A stretch of DNA of 64,000 bases from DASVRZ01 sp038228695 (lineage in GTDB: Bacteria; Verrucomicrobiota; Verrucomicrobiia; Chthoniobacterales; DASVRZ01), in the NCBI GenBank assembly GCA_038228695.1, contig JBBRPA010000005.1:37297-101296 (forward strand), in the 5' to 3' direction. Below are positions 24,702 through 34,188 of this stretch, one piece after another (the stretch's first letter is position 1; each line of letters opens with the position of its first letter). The notes beneath the pieces are model-generated. The model worked only from the letters and a program-made list of their open reading frames with translations, had not been told where the DNA came from and did no database searches. Made by a program: the position numbers and the translations under genes.

Positions 24702-26363
24702 CTAATTAGGGCGGATGCGGAGGAAATAACGGTCGTTCCCTAGCGGAATCGGGACGGTTAGCACTCCCGGTGTGCCCACAATGCCGGGGTCGGTGGCAAT
24801 CGTTGTCCAGCTCGAAAAATCCGGCGTTCCCTCAAAGACATAGCTGACGTAGTCGTATTCGCGCAAAAAGTGGAGCAGCATATCTGTCCCAGAGATTGCC
24901 AAAGTCGGGGCAGGCGGTTGGTAAGCGACTGCGTAAAGCTTGCCCTGCGTGATGGCGTAAACCGTGCCGTCCATGCCGATGATCGTCGGGGTGTAAGGTT
25001 GTCCACCGGGAAGCGCGAGTTTCAGGCTCAACCACGTGTTCGTTGTCAGGTCCCAGCGATAAAGATGGCCGTCCTCGTTATTAGCGTAGATGGCCTTGGC
25101 GGTGAGATCGACACTGGCAGTGTTGATGCACCACTCGTCGTCACTCAGGGCCGGGCTAGCGAGGGTTCTCACTTCGAGCATGTCCGTCGCGCCGGTAAGC
25201 GGATCGATCTGCGAGACGTTCGGGTCGAGGATGGCGATTTTATTCACGCCGCCTTTGTAGCCGTAGCTGTTGTATTTGGTGAAAATGAGATAGGTCGAGC
25301 CGGCGGCGGACGTATAACCGGGAACGAGCGACACCGGCACAATTGCGACGGTGGTGTCCCATCCGAAGGAGCCAGAAAGTTTCTCCGTTTGCAGGTCGGC
25401 GGAAAAATGGAGCAAGGTGCCTCGATAACCAGGACCGTCGCTACTGCCGTAATAGACATCACCATCCGGTCCGATCGTAGGAGAGGCGGTGGATAGATTG
25501 TAAACACCCGGAATCGTCGCGGTCCGATGCACGAAGCCGAGCGTGGCTGAGTCCATTTGCACGATCTGCCCGGGATCCCGGTCGCCGCCGTTGTTGAAGA
25601 CCGCGTAGAGCGTGGACTCATCGTTAGAAAGGGCGGGTGCGCAATTCAAGGCCGGCTGGCTGTAACCCGGCGCGAGCGTAGCCGCAGGCATTTTGCTGCC
25701 GAACCCAGAGGCGGAAATGCGGGCAATGCCGCCCCCTTGCGGAAGCACACCCACGGCTGCCGTGACCTGATAGCCAAAATAGATGTTGCCCACTGCATCG
25801 GCGGTGATTGGCGTGTTAATCTTTACCTGCGCGTCGTAATCGGCTTGGTGCGCGTGGTATTCATCGAGGCCCGGCGTGTTGTCGAAAAAGGCGAGTTTGC
25901 CGATGGCAGCGGGCGTGGGTTGGTCCGGTTGATCGCGCCAATCCAGCGTGCCTCCGGCGGCAGGCATATAAACGCGGTAGTTTGTCGACGATACTTTCAC
26001 CAACATCGGCGAAAAACAGGGCCGCCGACCCGAGGTGGGCAGGGTGTAGTCGCTCGGGTGCGACCAGAGCCAAGCCCCGTCCGCTCCGCGATGTGCCTCG
26101 ACTACGAAATTGGCGCCGTAACCAGTGGTCACAGGGACGATCACCGTGTTGGCCTGCGTGATTGTTGGGGAGCCGTAATGGGTGTAGGCACCGGGGTGTA
26201 AATCCACAGGCGTCTGCCAGAGCACGATGTTCGGAGGGCGTCCTCGGACGGTCGAATTGCCCGTGTGTCGCGCGTTGCCTCCATACATCGTCCAGTCGGC
26301 GGAAGCGTTGCCCCAGAGGGCCAGCCAAAGCGCCAGCACGGTGACATGAGAAATCCATTTCAT
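24702..26363 (-). CDS. Secreted PQQ-like beta-propeller protein
   Basis: A 553-residue protein with a signal peptide (MKWISHVTVLALWLALWGNA, then SADWTM) and then DWTMYGGNARHTGNS, the usual first blade of PQQ-like propeller repeat proteins. Repeats of the type GxVYxxxxDGxLYxxxL recur throughout (DGDVYYGSSDG, GHLYRWDL, DGTVYAITQGKLYAVAY). The C-terminal ~70 residues look like a separate beta domain (VFEGTPDFSSWTTIATD), as seen in secreted Verrucomicrobiota/Planctomycetes proteins. No PQQ ligands can be assigned. It lies between ptsH (50 bases) and ptsI (160 bases), where an unrelated secreted gene is unexpected. The start at 26363 is chosen because the signal peptide begins there. Confidence 0.8.
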   Translation of the reverse strand: MKWISHVTVLALWLALWGNASADWTMYGGNARHTGNSTVRGRPPNIVLWQTPVDLHPGAYTHYGSPTITQANTVIVPVTTGYGANFVVEAHRGADGAWLWSHPSDYTLPTSGRRPCFSPMLVKVSSTNYRVYMPAAGGTLDWRDQPDQPTPAAIGKLAFFDNTPGLDEYHAHQADYDAQVKINTPITADAVGNIYFGYQVTAAVGVLPQGGGIARISASGFGSKMPAATLAPGYSQPALNCAPALSNDESTLYAVFNNGGDRDPGQIVQMDSATLGFVHRTATIPGVYNLSTASPTIGPDGDVYYGSSDGPGYRGTLLHFSADLQTEKLSGSFGWDTTVAIVPVSLVPGYTSAAGSTYLIFTKYNSYGYKGGVNKIAILDPNVSQIDPLTGATDMLEVRTLASPALSDDEWCINTASVDLTAKAIYANNEDGHLYRWDLTTNTWLSLKLALPGGQPYTPTIIGMDGTVYAITQGKLYAVAYQPPAPTLAISGTDMLLHFLREYDYVSYVFEGTPDFSSWTTIATDPGIVGTPGVLTVPIPLGNDRYFLRIRPN

Positions 26364-26413
26364 CGCTGGCGAAGTCGGTAGAAGTGCTGTCAATCACTCT
26401 ACGGAGGAGAGCC

Positions 26414-26722
26414 TCAATCCTCGTCGAATTTCCGCGCAATCAGGTCGGTGATCTCGGCCACCGCTTTCTCGGCGTCCGATCCGTCGGCGGTGATTAACAA
26501 TTTCGAGCCCTGCCCCGCTGCCAGCATCATCAGGCCCATAATGCTCTTTCCGTTTACCTGTTCGCCGTCCTTTTCCACCCACAACTCGGCCTTATGCCGG
26601 TTGGCAATCTTCACGAACATCGCCGCTGGGCGCGCGTGCAGCCCAAGGCGGTTAACGATCGTTAATTCCTTGGAGATTTTCTTTTGCCCGGAGTCCGAGG
26701 ATTTTCTACTGAGCAGTCCCAT
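26414..26722 (-). CDS. ptsH: Phosphocarrier protein HPr
   Basis: A 102-residue HPr with an N-terminal extension of about 15 residues. The active-site histidine is H29 in NRLGLHARPAAMFV. The regulatory serine is S60 in NGKSIMGLMMLAAG, the site HPr kinase phosphorylates. The start overlaps the hprK stop by one base (TAATG), so kinase and substrate are translationally coupled. Confidence 0.95.
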   Translation of the reverse strand: MGLLSRKSSDSGQKKISKELTIVNRLGLHARPAAMFVKIANRHKAELWVEKDGEQVNGKSIMGLMMLAAGQGSKLLITADGSDAEKAVAEITDLIARKFDED

Positions 26723-27693
26723 TACTTATTACTCCTATTTTCCATCAGACTTAGCAACCGCTTATTGAACTCCACGGCGCTATTTTGGCCGAGGCCTTTT
26801 AATTTCTGATCCAAGGCCGCCACTTCCACGAGACGCGCCAGATCGCGCCCCACCCGGACGGGAATGATGATGTGGGGCACGTGAATCCCCAGAATTTCGT
26901 AATATTGTTGGTCGAGACCGATCCGATCGACCTCTTCAAGTTCCTCCCAATCTTGCAACGAGACGACCAGATCGAGACGCTTTTCTAGCCGGATGCTCCC
27001 GATGCCGAAGATCGAAGCTACATTAATAACCCCGATCCCACGCACCTCCATGTGGTAGCGGGTGAGGTCGGGCGACGTAGCCACCAGATCGCGGCCTTCG
27101 ATCGCTCGGAAGCGCGTGACATCGTCTGCTACGAGACTGTAGCCGCGTTCGATCAACCCGAGGACCGCCTCGCTCTTGCCTACGCCGCTCGCGCCGCGGA
27201 CAAGCGTGCCGATGCCCATGATGTCCACCATACTCCCGTGCTCCGAGGTTACCGGAGCGAAATCCATCTCCAACGCGATGGTGGCCGCGTTCGTAAACCG
27301 CATCGTCACCATGGGCGTCGAAAACACGGCCACCTGTTGCTTGGTTGCCTCATCGAGGAGGGGTTTCGGAATTAACGCTCCTCGGGCGAAGACAAGGCAG
27401 GGAATGTTCTTCGCGCAAATCCGGTGAAAACGCTCCCGCATCACCGCCGGGGTGAGGGTTTTCAGGTAGTTCAACTCCGCGCTGCCCAACACTTGAATGC
27501 GTTTCTCGGCGAAGTAATTGAAAAATCCGGAGAGCGCCAGTCCAGGGCGATTGATGGTTGGTTCGCGAATCACGCGGTCGAATCCCACCGCCGGCCCGGC
27601 CAGTTTCAAGCCGAGGATTTCCGCGTGACGGGTGTAAAACTCGGCGACGGTGACAACGGTTTTTTTGGGCGCTTTTTTCTTGGGAGGCGGCAT
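26722..27693 (-). CDS. hprK: HPr kinase/phosphorylase
   Basis: Phosphorylates and dephosphorylates HPr at the regulatory serine. With the ATG at 27693 the product has 323 residues. Walker A GASGVGKSE lies at 167-175, and the family signature around EVRGIGVINVASIFGIGSIR is present. The N-terminal domain (about 15-130) matches the HprK N-terminal fold (IQVLGSAELNYLKTL). An in-frame ATG 21 bases upstream (27714) is possible, but the lysine-rich MPPPKKKAPKKTV start looks natural. In Gram-negative bacteria without full PTS permeases, HprK/HPr/EI form regulatory circuits; the arrangement here fits that. Confidence 0.94.
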   Translation of the reverse strand: MPPPKKKAPKKTVVTVAEFYTRHAEILGLKLAGPAVGFDRVIREPTINRPGLALSGFFNYFAEKRIQVLGSAELNYLKTLTPAVMRERFHRICAKNIPCLVFARGALIPKPLLDEATKQQVAVFSTPMVTMRFTNAATIALEMDFAPVTSEHGSMVDIMGIGTLVRGASGVGKSEAVLGLIERGYSLVADDVTRFRAIEGRDLVATSPDLTRYHMEVRGIGVINVASIFGIGSIRLEKRLDLVVSLQDWEELEEVDRIGLDQQYYEILGIHVPHIIIPVRVGRDLARLVEVAALDQKLKGLGQNSAVEFNKRLLSLMENRSNK

Positions 27694-27776
27694 GTCGGAG
27701 AGAAGAAATACCAAGGGCCGGAAAAATGTTCACGCCTAATCGTGACCCACACCTCCCGCGACGGACGAAATTCCGC

Positions 27777-28805
27777 CTATGCCCCCATCCCGTCCTCAAA
27801 CGAGCCGGCAGCGACGGGGAAACAAAGTTGGTCGCGCACGTAAGCGATGCCGTTGGCGCTGGTGAAATCCAGTTCTCGATGGGCGCTCTCGGCCTCGACC
27901 ACGAGCGGTGCGCTTTTCGTTTTCATCACCGCGCAATACCTTTGTGCGTAGCCGGTGTGCAGAAGCAATTCGACGTAGCGATGGAGGTTAAGATCACCGG
28001 AGCCGAGGTCGGTAAATTGCATAGCGCGTTTCGGCCAAGCGGGTTCCATCGTGCGGAGCGGAAAGCCGGGGCGAATAACGAAATTCTTCACGTGCGCGGC
28101 ATAAATGCGCTCACCGACTTTTAAAAACCGGCTTTCCCAACTTTCGCCTTCCCAACAATGCGACGGGTCGGCGTTGACGGCTAGGATGGCATCGCCATCG
28201 CAGATCCGGACCAGCCGGAGGAAATCATCACCGGTCATGGCGGCAGTTCCGGGGTGAATTTCGTGGCAAAGATAAATGCCGAGTTGGCGAGCATGATCAC
28301 GAATTTTCTGGGTCTTCGCCACAAACCTCTCGTCGCCCTCGGCGATCAGGTCGTAGCCCGGTCCAGCCCAAAAGCCCCACGGATAGCCCGTCGCTGCTTC
28401 CCAGCCGTAGGCCACACCCCAAAACATGGGAAGAATTTTGACGCCGAGTTCGGCGCAGAGATCGAGCAAGCGCAGGAGGTAATCTTCGGCCCAAGTTTCG
28501 ATGGCGGCGACGCTTTGCGAGGCGATGGCAGCGGGCAGAAACGGCCGGATGGTGGGGCTGCCGGTCCAAGCAGTCGTGTGGACCCAAAACGGGCAATGGG
28601 CCGAGATGCCGTCGAACTTCAGTCCGGCCTTGGCAAAGGCATCGGAAATCTCTTGGGCGCCTTTGAAGGCGTCGCCGTGTTCGAGCATAAAATTGGACGG
28701 CTGCACTCCGGCGGCACCGGATTTTTTGGCGTAGGCGAGGAATTCTGCGAGGGATTTCGCGCCGTGCTGGGCTCCCTCGATGGATGCGTGGTAGGAGGCT
28801 GGCAT
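27777..28805 (-). CDS. Sugar phosphate isomerase/epimerase-like TIM-barrel protein
   Basis: A 342-residue protein of the xylose isomerase-like TIM-barrel superfamily (AP endonuclease 2 family). Metal-ligand type residues sit at strand ends: CHEIHPGTAA, VNADPSHCWEGE, AAHVKNF and VVEAESAHRELDF. It probably isomerises, epimerises or dehydrates a sugar or inositol derivative, but the substrate cannot be deduced. It starts 2 bases after the upstream pilT-like gene stop, on the same strand. That spacing suggests cotranscription with pilus ATPases, probably without functional meaning. Confidence 0.85.
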   Translation of the reverse strand: MPASYHASIEGAQHGAKSLAEFLAYAKKSGAAGVQPSNFMLEHGDAFKGAQEISDAFAKAGLKFDGISAHCPFWVHTTAWTGSPTIRPFLPAAIASQSVAAIETWAEDYLLRLLDLCAELGVKILPMFWGVAYGWEAATGYPWGFWAGPGYDLIAEGDERFVAKTQKIRDHARQLGIYLCHEIHPGTAAMTGDDFLRLVRICDGDAILAVNADPSHCWEGESWESRFLKVGERIYAAHVKNFVIRPGFPLRTMEPAWPKRAMQFTDLGSGDLNLHRYVELLLHTGYAQRYCAVMKTKSAPLVVEAESAHRELDFTSANGIAYVRDQLCFPVAAGSFEDGMGA

Positions 28806-28807
28806 GG

Positions 28808-29935
28808 TTATTTTTTTTTCGGGCCTTTGTCTTCTGGTCCCATACCGGCCGAGTTGCCAAGATCTTGTTCTTCCGGCGGGAGAAAGGGACGGAAACGGCT
28901 CTTGTCGATCGCTTTCATATAGGCTTCATGGGGCGAAACCTTGCCTTGGCGCAGCTCGTCCCAAATCGCATCATCCATAAACTGCATTCCCTGGCTTTTT
29001 CCAGCAACAATCACGTCCTGCAACTTCTGCGTGGCACCCTCGCGGATGATGGCCGAGACGGCGCTGTTCGAGACGAGGATTTCGTTCACGGCGACGCGAC
29101 CGCCGCCCGATTCAGCGGTCTTTTTGAGGAGTAACTGCGCAATCACTCCTCGAAGCGAAGCAGAAAGCATCGTGCGAACCTGAGATTGCTGGTCCGCCGG
29201 GAAAACGTCGATCAGGCGGTCCACTGTTTTGCGGGCGTTATTCGTGTGGAGAGTTCCAAATACGAGCAACCCGGTTTCCGCCGCCGTGAGCGCGAGGGAG
29301 ATCGTCTCGAGATCGCGCATTTCGCCGACGAGCACGATGTCCGCGTCTTCGCGCAAAGCGGCTTTCAGACCAACCGGGAAGGTGGCCGCATGTTCTGGGA
29401 CTTCGCGCTGAGTGATGATACTTTTTTTGTTCACGTGCACAAACTCGATCGGCTCCTCGATCGTGATGATGTGCCGGTTGAAGTTCGTGTTGATGTAGTC
29501 AATGAGCGCGGCCAACGTGGTCGATTTTCCGGAGCCGGTCGGGCCGGTGACGAGGACGATGCCACCTCGGATATTGCCAAATTCTTTGACGATCTGTGGG
29601 ATGCCGAGTTGCTCGAGAGTGGCGATTTTGGTCGGGATCAGACGGAAGACTGCGCCGTAGCCGTTGGTTTGCTTGAGAAAGTTGCAACGAAACCGCGCGT
29701 CGTCGTTCATTTCATAAGCAAAATCGTAATCGCCCCGCTCCAAGTAGAGCGCCCAGCCTTTGTCGCCGCAAATCTCGTGGAGCATGAACTCGATCTCCTC
29801 GTGGGAGAGAATTTCCTCGCGGATGGCCATAACGTCGCCGTGACGCCGGATTTTCGGCGGTTGACCCTCGCCGAGGTGCAAATCAGAAGCGCCCGCCGTG
29901 ATGAGATACTGGAAAAACTGGTCGATGTAGGCCAT
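28808..29935 (-). CDS. PilT/PilU-family retraction ATPase (second copy)
   Basis: A 375-residue ATPase: MAYIDQFFQYLITAGASDLH at the N-terminus, Walker A GPTGSGKSTTLAAL, Asp box TIEEPIEFVH, Walker B DIVLVGEMRD, and His box GTLHTNNARKT. The arm SNSAVSAIIREGAT resembles the PilT AIRNLIRE motif. A Pro/Gly/Lys-rich C-terminal tail (about 345-375) is unusual. The upstream neighbour (gap 9 bases) is another PilT paralogue. Tandem pilT-pilU-like pairs are known, with the second needing the first for retraction. Confidence 0.92.
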   Translation of the reverse strand: MAYIDQFFQYLITAGASDLHLGEGQPPKIRRHGDVMAIREEILSHEEIEFMLHEICGDKGWALYLERGDYDFAYEMNDDARFRCNFLKQTNGYGAVFRLIPTKIATLEQLGIPQIVKEFGNIRGGIVLVTGPTGSGKSTTLAALIDYINTNFNRHIITIEEPIEFVHVNKKSIITQREVPEHAATFPVGLKAALREDADIVLVGEMRDLETISLALTAAETGLLVFGTLHTNNARKTVDRLIDVFPADQQSQVRTMLSASLRGVIAQLLLKKTAESGGGRVAVNEILVSNSAVSAIIREGATQKLQDVIVAGKSQGMQFMDDAIWDELRQGKVSPHEAYMKAIDKSRFRPFLPPEEQDLGNSAGMGPEDKGPKKK

Positions 29936-29944
29936 GAGGGATAG

Positions 29945-31057
29945 CTAGTTTTTGAAGCGCGCCATGTGGAGGCGAACGTTTTGTTTGTCCTCGCAGCGAG
30001 CTAGAAGTTCCTCGCCAGCGATGATGCCCTTTTCCCAAAGATCGATCAGGGAATCGTCCATCAGTTTCATGCCCAACTTCTTGCCGGTCTGGATGATGCC
30101 GGGGAGCATGAAGGTCTTCGCCTCGCGGATGACGTTGCCGACCGCCGGGGTGTTCACTAAGATTTCGAGGGCTAGGGCGCGTCCGGTGCCGTCGGCTTTG
30201 GGAACGAGTTGTTGGGAAATAATCCCGCGCAGAGATTCGGAGACCATCGTCCGAATCTGGTCGCGTTGGTCGTTCGGAAAAACATCGAGCAAACGATCCA
30301 GCGTTCGCGCCGCGTTCGCAGTGTGTAGAGTGCCGAGGACAAGGTGTCCCGTTTCCGAAGCGGTGATGGCCAGCGAGATCGTTTCCAAGTCACGCATTTC
30401 GCCGACCATGATGACGTCCGGATCTTCGCGCAACGCTCCGCGCAAGGCCGCCGCAAACGACTTGGTGTGGGTGTGGACTTCGCGCTGGGTGACATGGCAA
30501 CCCTTTGATCCAAAAACATATTCAATCGGGTCCTCGAGCGTGATGATGTGATCGTGGCGGTCCTGGTTGATCTGGTCCACCAAGGCGGCCAGCGTGGTGG
30601 ATTTTCCTGAACCGACGGAGCCCGTGACGAGGACGAGCCCGTTGTGATATTGCGTGAGCAGTTTGAGGTTTTCGGGCAGCCCGAGTTCGTCCATCGAGCG
30701 GACTTTGGAATAGATAATTCGGAAAACGAGATCGAGCCCGATGCGATGCCGGACCACACTGGTGCGAAAACGCCCATGTTGATTCGAGTAGGCGAAATCG
30801 ACGTCGCCCCGCTCAGCGAGTTGCACTTTTTGCGCCTCAGTCAGGAAGCCCATCGCGAGTCGCTCGGTATCTGCCGCCGTTAACCGCGGGGCCTGCAACC
30901 AAATCGGCTCCAAATTGCCAAATCGCCGCCAGGTTGGCTGACTATTGACACCGAGGTGAACGTCCGAGGCCCCGGATTCGATGCCGATCAGCAAATATTG
31001 ATCGACGTGCGCGAGATTGGTTTCTTCGGAAGTTGTGGGAAGGGAGGGGGAGTTCAA
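29945..31057 (-). CDS. PilT-family retraction ATPase (third copy)
   Basis: A 370-residue ATPase with an N-terminal extension before QYLLIGIESGASDVHLGVNS. The Walker A is GSVGSGKSTTLAAL rather than GPTGSGKTT, a rare form with Ser-Val in place of Pro-Thr. TLEDPIEYVF, VIMVGEMRD and GTLHTANAART are intact. The C-terminal arm TPAVGNVIREAKTF and the GKKLGMKLMDDSLIDLW stretch are family-typical. It is first of the run pilT-pilT-isomerase on the minus strand. With the copy at 7375 there are three PilT-type ATPases in 24 kb. Confidence 0.91.
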   Translation of the reverse strand: MNSPSLPTTSEETNLAHVDQYLLIGIESGASDVHLGVNSQPTWRRFGNLEPIWLQAPRLTAADTERLAMGFLTEAQKVQLAERGDVDFAYSNQHGRFRTSVVRHRIGLDLVFRIIYSKVRSMDELGLPENLKLLTQYHNGLVLVTGSVGSGKSTTLAALVDQINQDRHDHIITLEDPIEYVFGSKGCHVTQREVHTHTKSFAAALRGALREDPDVIMVGEMRDLETISLAITASETGHLVLGTLHTANAARTLDRLLDVFPNDQRDQIRTMVSESLRGIISQQLVPKADGTGRALALEILVNTPAVGNVIREAKTFMLPGIIQTGKKLGMKLMDDSLIDLWEKGIIAGEELLARCEDKQNVRLHMARFKN

Positions 31058-31141
31058 GGGCGAGAAACGACTGTAATCAGCGCCCTGATAAATTGAAGGG
31101 AAAAAATGCCCGCCCTTTCATTTCTTTTTCGGTGATTTACA

Positions 31142-34100
31142 ATGCGCGTCCCGATGATCGCCCTGACCGAGAGATTGCTCAATGACGCCGCCGGTTGGCA
31201 GGTCACGAAAATGGCCCGGGCTCTTCTCGAAACAAACCGGGTGGTGAGCTCGAATTACACTCCGCCGATTTTAAAAGGACTCGTTCGCGACGGAAACACC
31301 GAATATCGGGCCGGGCTTAAAATCGTCTCCGCAAGCAATATCGAAAACCTCTGCTCGTGCCGCTCTTCGCGCGATTTCGGTCAGATCTGCGCCCATTCCG
31401 TCGCGGTCGGTCTAGCGGTTCTCAGGCCTTCAGAAACCTCGATCGCCAAACGTCCCGAACCGCCGACGCCAGAAAAACCCGCCTTCCCTTTCGTTGAAGG
31501 AACCTTCACCGATCCCCGCTGGATCGAACTCCATCTCGTTCTGGGTCCAAATTTTCAGGCAGGGTTGGAAAGGGATGAAATCACTCTCGGAGTCGAGGCA
31601 ATGCGCGGAAACCAACGCATTTTGGTGCGCGCCCTCGGCTTCGCAGAGCCGTGGGTCTGTTCTAAGCGGGATTGGACAGTTTTACGTGCGATCTACGACT
31701 TTTGTGGTTCCGAACATCCCGGAATGCTCGTCTGCAACCGCCGACAGTTTGGAGCGATCTTAAATGCCGCTCAAGGCTTCGAAAATCTAACCGTGGCGCG
31801 ACGCGAAAAAATGACGGTCCATCTGGAATCGATCGAGACGGAGTTGGTTTCCAATCCGCTCCCAAATGGCGGAATTCAGCTCCAGATTCAACTTCCTCAG
31901 AACGATTTTCTGCTGCTAACGGACAACGCGCAGTGGCTTCGGCGGGAGATGACTTGGCAACAAATTATTCCATTGCTCCCAGTAGCCTATCAAACCCTCT
32001 TCCAGCAGTCCGTGGAAATTCCTGTCGACGCGGTTGAAAACTTCCGTCAGCGGGAATTGCCACAGCTCCAGAACTGTTTTGGAAAGGCTGATGCGTCAAC
32101 GGAACAGCCGGAACTTGATTTGGCTCGACCGAGCGTCGAAATTTCCCTCGAAGGCAGCTTCAACCAGCTTCAGGCAATCCTTCAATTTATTTATGGTAAA
32201 GAAATAATTACCGTCGGAAGTTCCTCATTTGTAAAAGAACAAATGGTTCTTGTAGAGGGAAGAAAGTTGAAACGTCACCTCAAGCAGGAGACAGCTTGGG
32301 TCGAGCGTTTGCGAGAGGCTGAATTCTCTCTACCTGACTCGAATTGCGCAATGCATCTTCGCGGGGAGCACGCTGTCCTTCGCTTTCTTTCGTCCCGCCT
32401 TCCCAGCCTTCAAAAAGAGGTTGCGATCCAGCTTGGACCAAGGTTGAAGACCTTGCTTGGACGGGTCGAAATCGTCCGTCCGAAACTTGATTTGCAAAGC
32501 AGTGGTGAAAATTGGTTTGACCTGTCAGTTGAGATGACAAGTCAGACAGGCTCCCGCTTTTCGGCAACAGATATTCAGAGGTTGTTGGCGACTGGTAAAT
32601 CCTACGACAAACGTCCCAACGGCGACGTCGTTCTCTTCGACACTTCCGCCTTGAGTGAACTGCAAGAAATACTCCGCGATTGTGATCCCCAACAGCGCCA
32701 ACCCGGCTCTTACCGGATCGGGAAGATGCACGCCGGTTTCCTCCAATCGACGTTTTCTGACCAGATTCGGAGTCCGCTGCGTGAAATCTCAGCACCCATT
32801 CCGGAGACGCTTTTGTCCATTCTCCGTCCGTATCAAGCCGATGGAGTTCGATGGATGGCCTTCCTTGCCGGGAATCAACTCGGTGGAATCTTGGCCGACG
32901 AAATGGGTCTTGGCAAAACCCTCCAAACGCTCGCTTTTTTACAGGTCTCACCTGGCCGCGCCCTTGTCGTTTGTCCTTCGTCGCTCGTTTTCAACTGGGA
33001 GCGCGAGGCCAAAAAATTCACCCCGTCGCTCCGCACCTTGGTCATCGAGGGTGGCCAGCGCGAACTGCTCTTTGCAAAACTCGCCGAGGCCGATCTGGTC
33101 ATTACCAGCTACGCATTGCTCCGGCGCGACATCGCCCGCTATGAATCGACAAATTTCCACGCGGTCATCCTCGACGAGGCTAACCATATCAAAAACCCCG
33201 ACACCCAGAACGCCCTCGCCGCGCAAAAAATCCGGGCCGACCACCGTTTTGCACTCACCGGAACGCCGGTGGAAAACTCCGTCCGGGATATCTGGTCGCT
33301 GGCCAATTTCGTCATGCCTGGCTACCTCGGCCATCGCGATGACTTCCGCGACCGCTACGAGCTTCCCATCCAGCGCGGTGGCGCCCCTGAGGTTACCCGC
33401 CGGCTGGCCAACCGCCTGCGTCCGATTATGCTTCGCCGCTTAAAAAAAGACGTCGCCAAAGACCTCCCCGAGCGCCTCGAACAAGTCGCTTGGGTCGATC
33501 TCACCGACGCTCAGAAAGCCGTTTATCGCGAACTTCTCGAACAAGGCCGCCGCAAAATCGAGGAAGCCAGCAACGAGAAAAACGCTGGCAAAAGCCGCAT
33601 GGCCGCGCTCACCGCCCTCCTTCGCCTCCGCCAAGCCTGTTGCGACCTCCGACTCCTCGGCCTCGAACAACCCGACGCCTCGGCCAAGCTCGACATGCTC
33701 GACGAACTCCTCCAAGAGGCGATCGACGGCGGCCACCGCGTTCTCGTTTTTTCGCAGTTCGTCTCCATGCTCCAGCTCATCGCCGAGCGAATGCGCGCCG
33801 CCGACATCCCCTTCGCTTACCTCGATGGCTCCACCCGCGACCGCGCCGGGGAAGTCGATAAATTCCAAAACAGCGACACCTTGCCGCTTTTCCTCATCAG
33901 CCTCAAAGCGGGTGGCGTCGGCCTCAACCTTTCTGCCGCCGACACCGTCATCCACTTCGATCCGTGGTGGAATCCTGCCGTCGAAGCCCAGGCCACCGAC
34001 CGCGCCCACCGCATCGGACAGACCCGCGTCGTCACTTCCTACAAACTCATCGCCCGCAACACCGTCGAAGAAAAAATCCTCAGCCTCCAGCAGCGCAAAC

Positions 34101-34186
34101 GCGACATCATCGACGCCACCGTCGAGAGCGAGGAACCCACCATTGAAGCATTGAGTTTGGACGAAATCCGCGATTTAATGAGTTGA
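31142..34186 (+). CDS. SWIM-domain SNF2-family helicase
   Basis: A 1014-residue protein. A SWIM-type zinc-binding motif lies near the N-terminus (C71, C73, C83, H85; CxC-x9-CxH). A long variable region (about 100-540) follows, and then an SNF2 ATPase core: ADEMGLGKT from residue 585, DEANHIKNP (DExx box), TGTPVENSVRDIWSL, LISLKAGGVGLNLSAAD and RAHRIGQTRVV. Such proteins translocate on double-stranded DNA and remodel protein-DNA complexes; bacterial ones are linked to transcription recycling and repair. It starts divergently from the pilT operon and is followed at 2 bases by an M48 protease. Confidence 0.93.
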   Translation: MRVPMIALTERLLNDAAGWQVTKMARALLETNRVVSSNYTPPILKGLVRDGNTEYRAGLKIVSASNIENLCSCRSSRDFGQICAHSVAVGLAVLRPSETSIAKRPEPPTPEKPAFPFVEGTFTDPRWIELHLVLGPNFQAGLERDEITLGVEAMRGNQRILVRALGFAEPWVCSKRDWTVLRAIYDFCGSEHPGMLVCNRRQFGAILNAAQGFENLTVARREKMTVHLESIETELVSNPLPNGGIQLQIQLPQNDFLLLTDNAQWLRREMTWQQIIPLLPVAYQTLFQQSVEIPVDAVENFRQRELPQLQNCFGKADASTEQPELDLARPSVEISLEGSFNQLQAILQFIYGKEIITVGSSSFVKEQMVLVEGRKLKRHLKQETAWVERLREAEFSLPDSNCAMHLRGEHAVLRFLSSRLPSLQKEVAIQLGPRLKTLLGRVEIVRPKLDLQSSGENWFDLSVEMTSQTGSRFSATDIQRLLATGKSYDKRPNGDVVLFDTSALSELQEILRDCDPQQRQPGSYRIGKMHAGFLQSTFSDQIRSPLREISAPIPETLLSILRPYQADGVRWMAFLAGNQLGGILADEMGLGKTLQTLAFLQVSPGRALVVCPSSLVFNWEREAKKFTPSLRTLVIEGGQRELLFAKLAEADLVITSYALLRRDIARYESTNFHAVILDEANHIKNPDTQNALAAQKIRADHRFALTGTPVENSVRDIWSLANFVMPGYLGHRDDFRDRYELPIQRGGAPEVTRRLANRLRPIMLRRLKKDVAKDLPERLEQVAWVDLTDAQKAVYRELLEQGRRKIEEASNEKNAGKSRMAALTALLRLRQACCDLRLLGLEQPDASAKLDMLDELLQEAIDGGHRVLVFSQFVSMLQLIAERMRAADIPFAYLDGSTRDRAGEVDKFQNSDTLPLFLISLKAGGVGLNLSAADTVIHFDPWWNPAVEAQATDRAHRIGQTRVVTSYKLIARNTVEEKILSLQQRKRDIIDATVESEEPTIEALSLDEIRDLMS

Positions 34187-34188
34187 TT

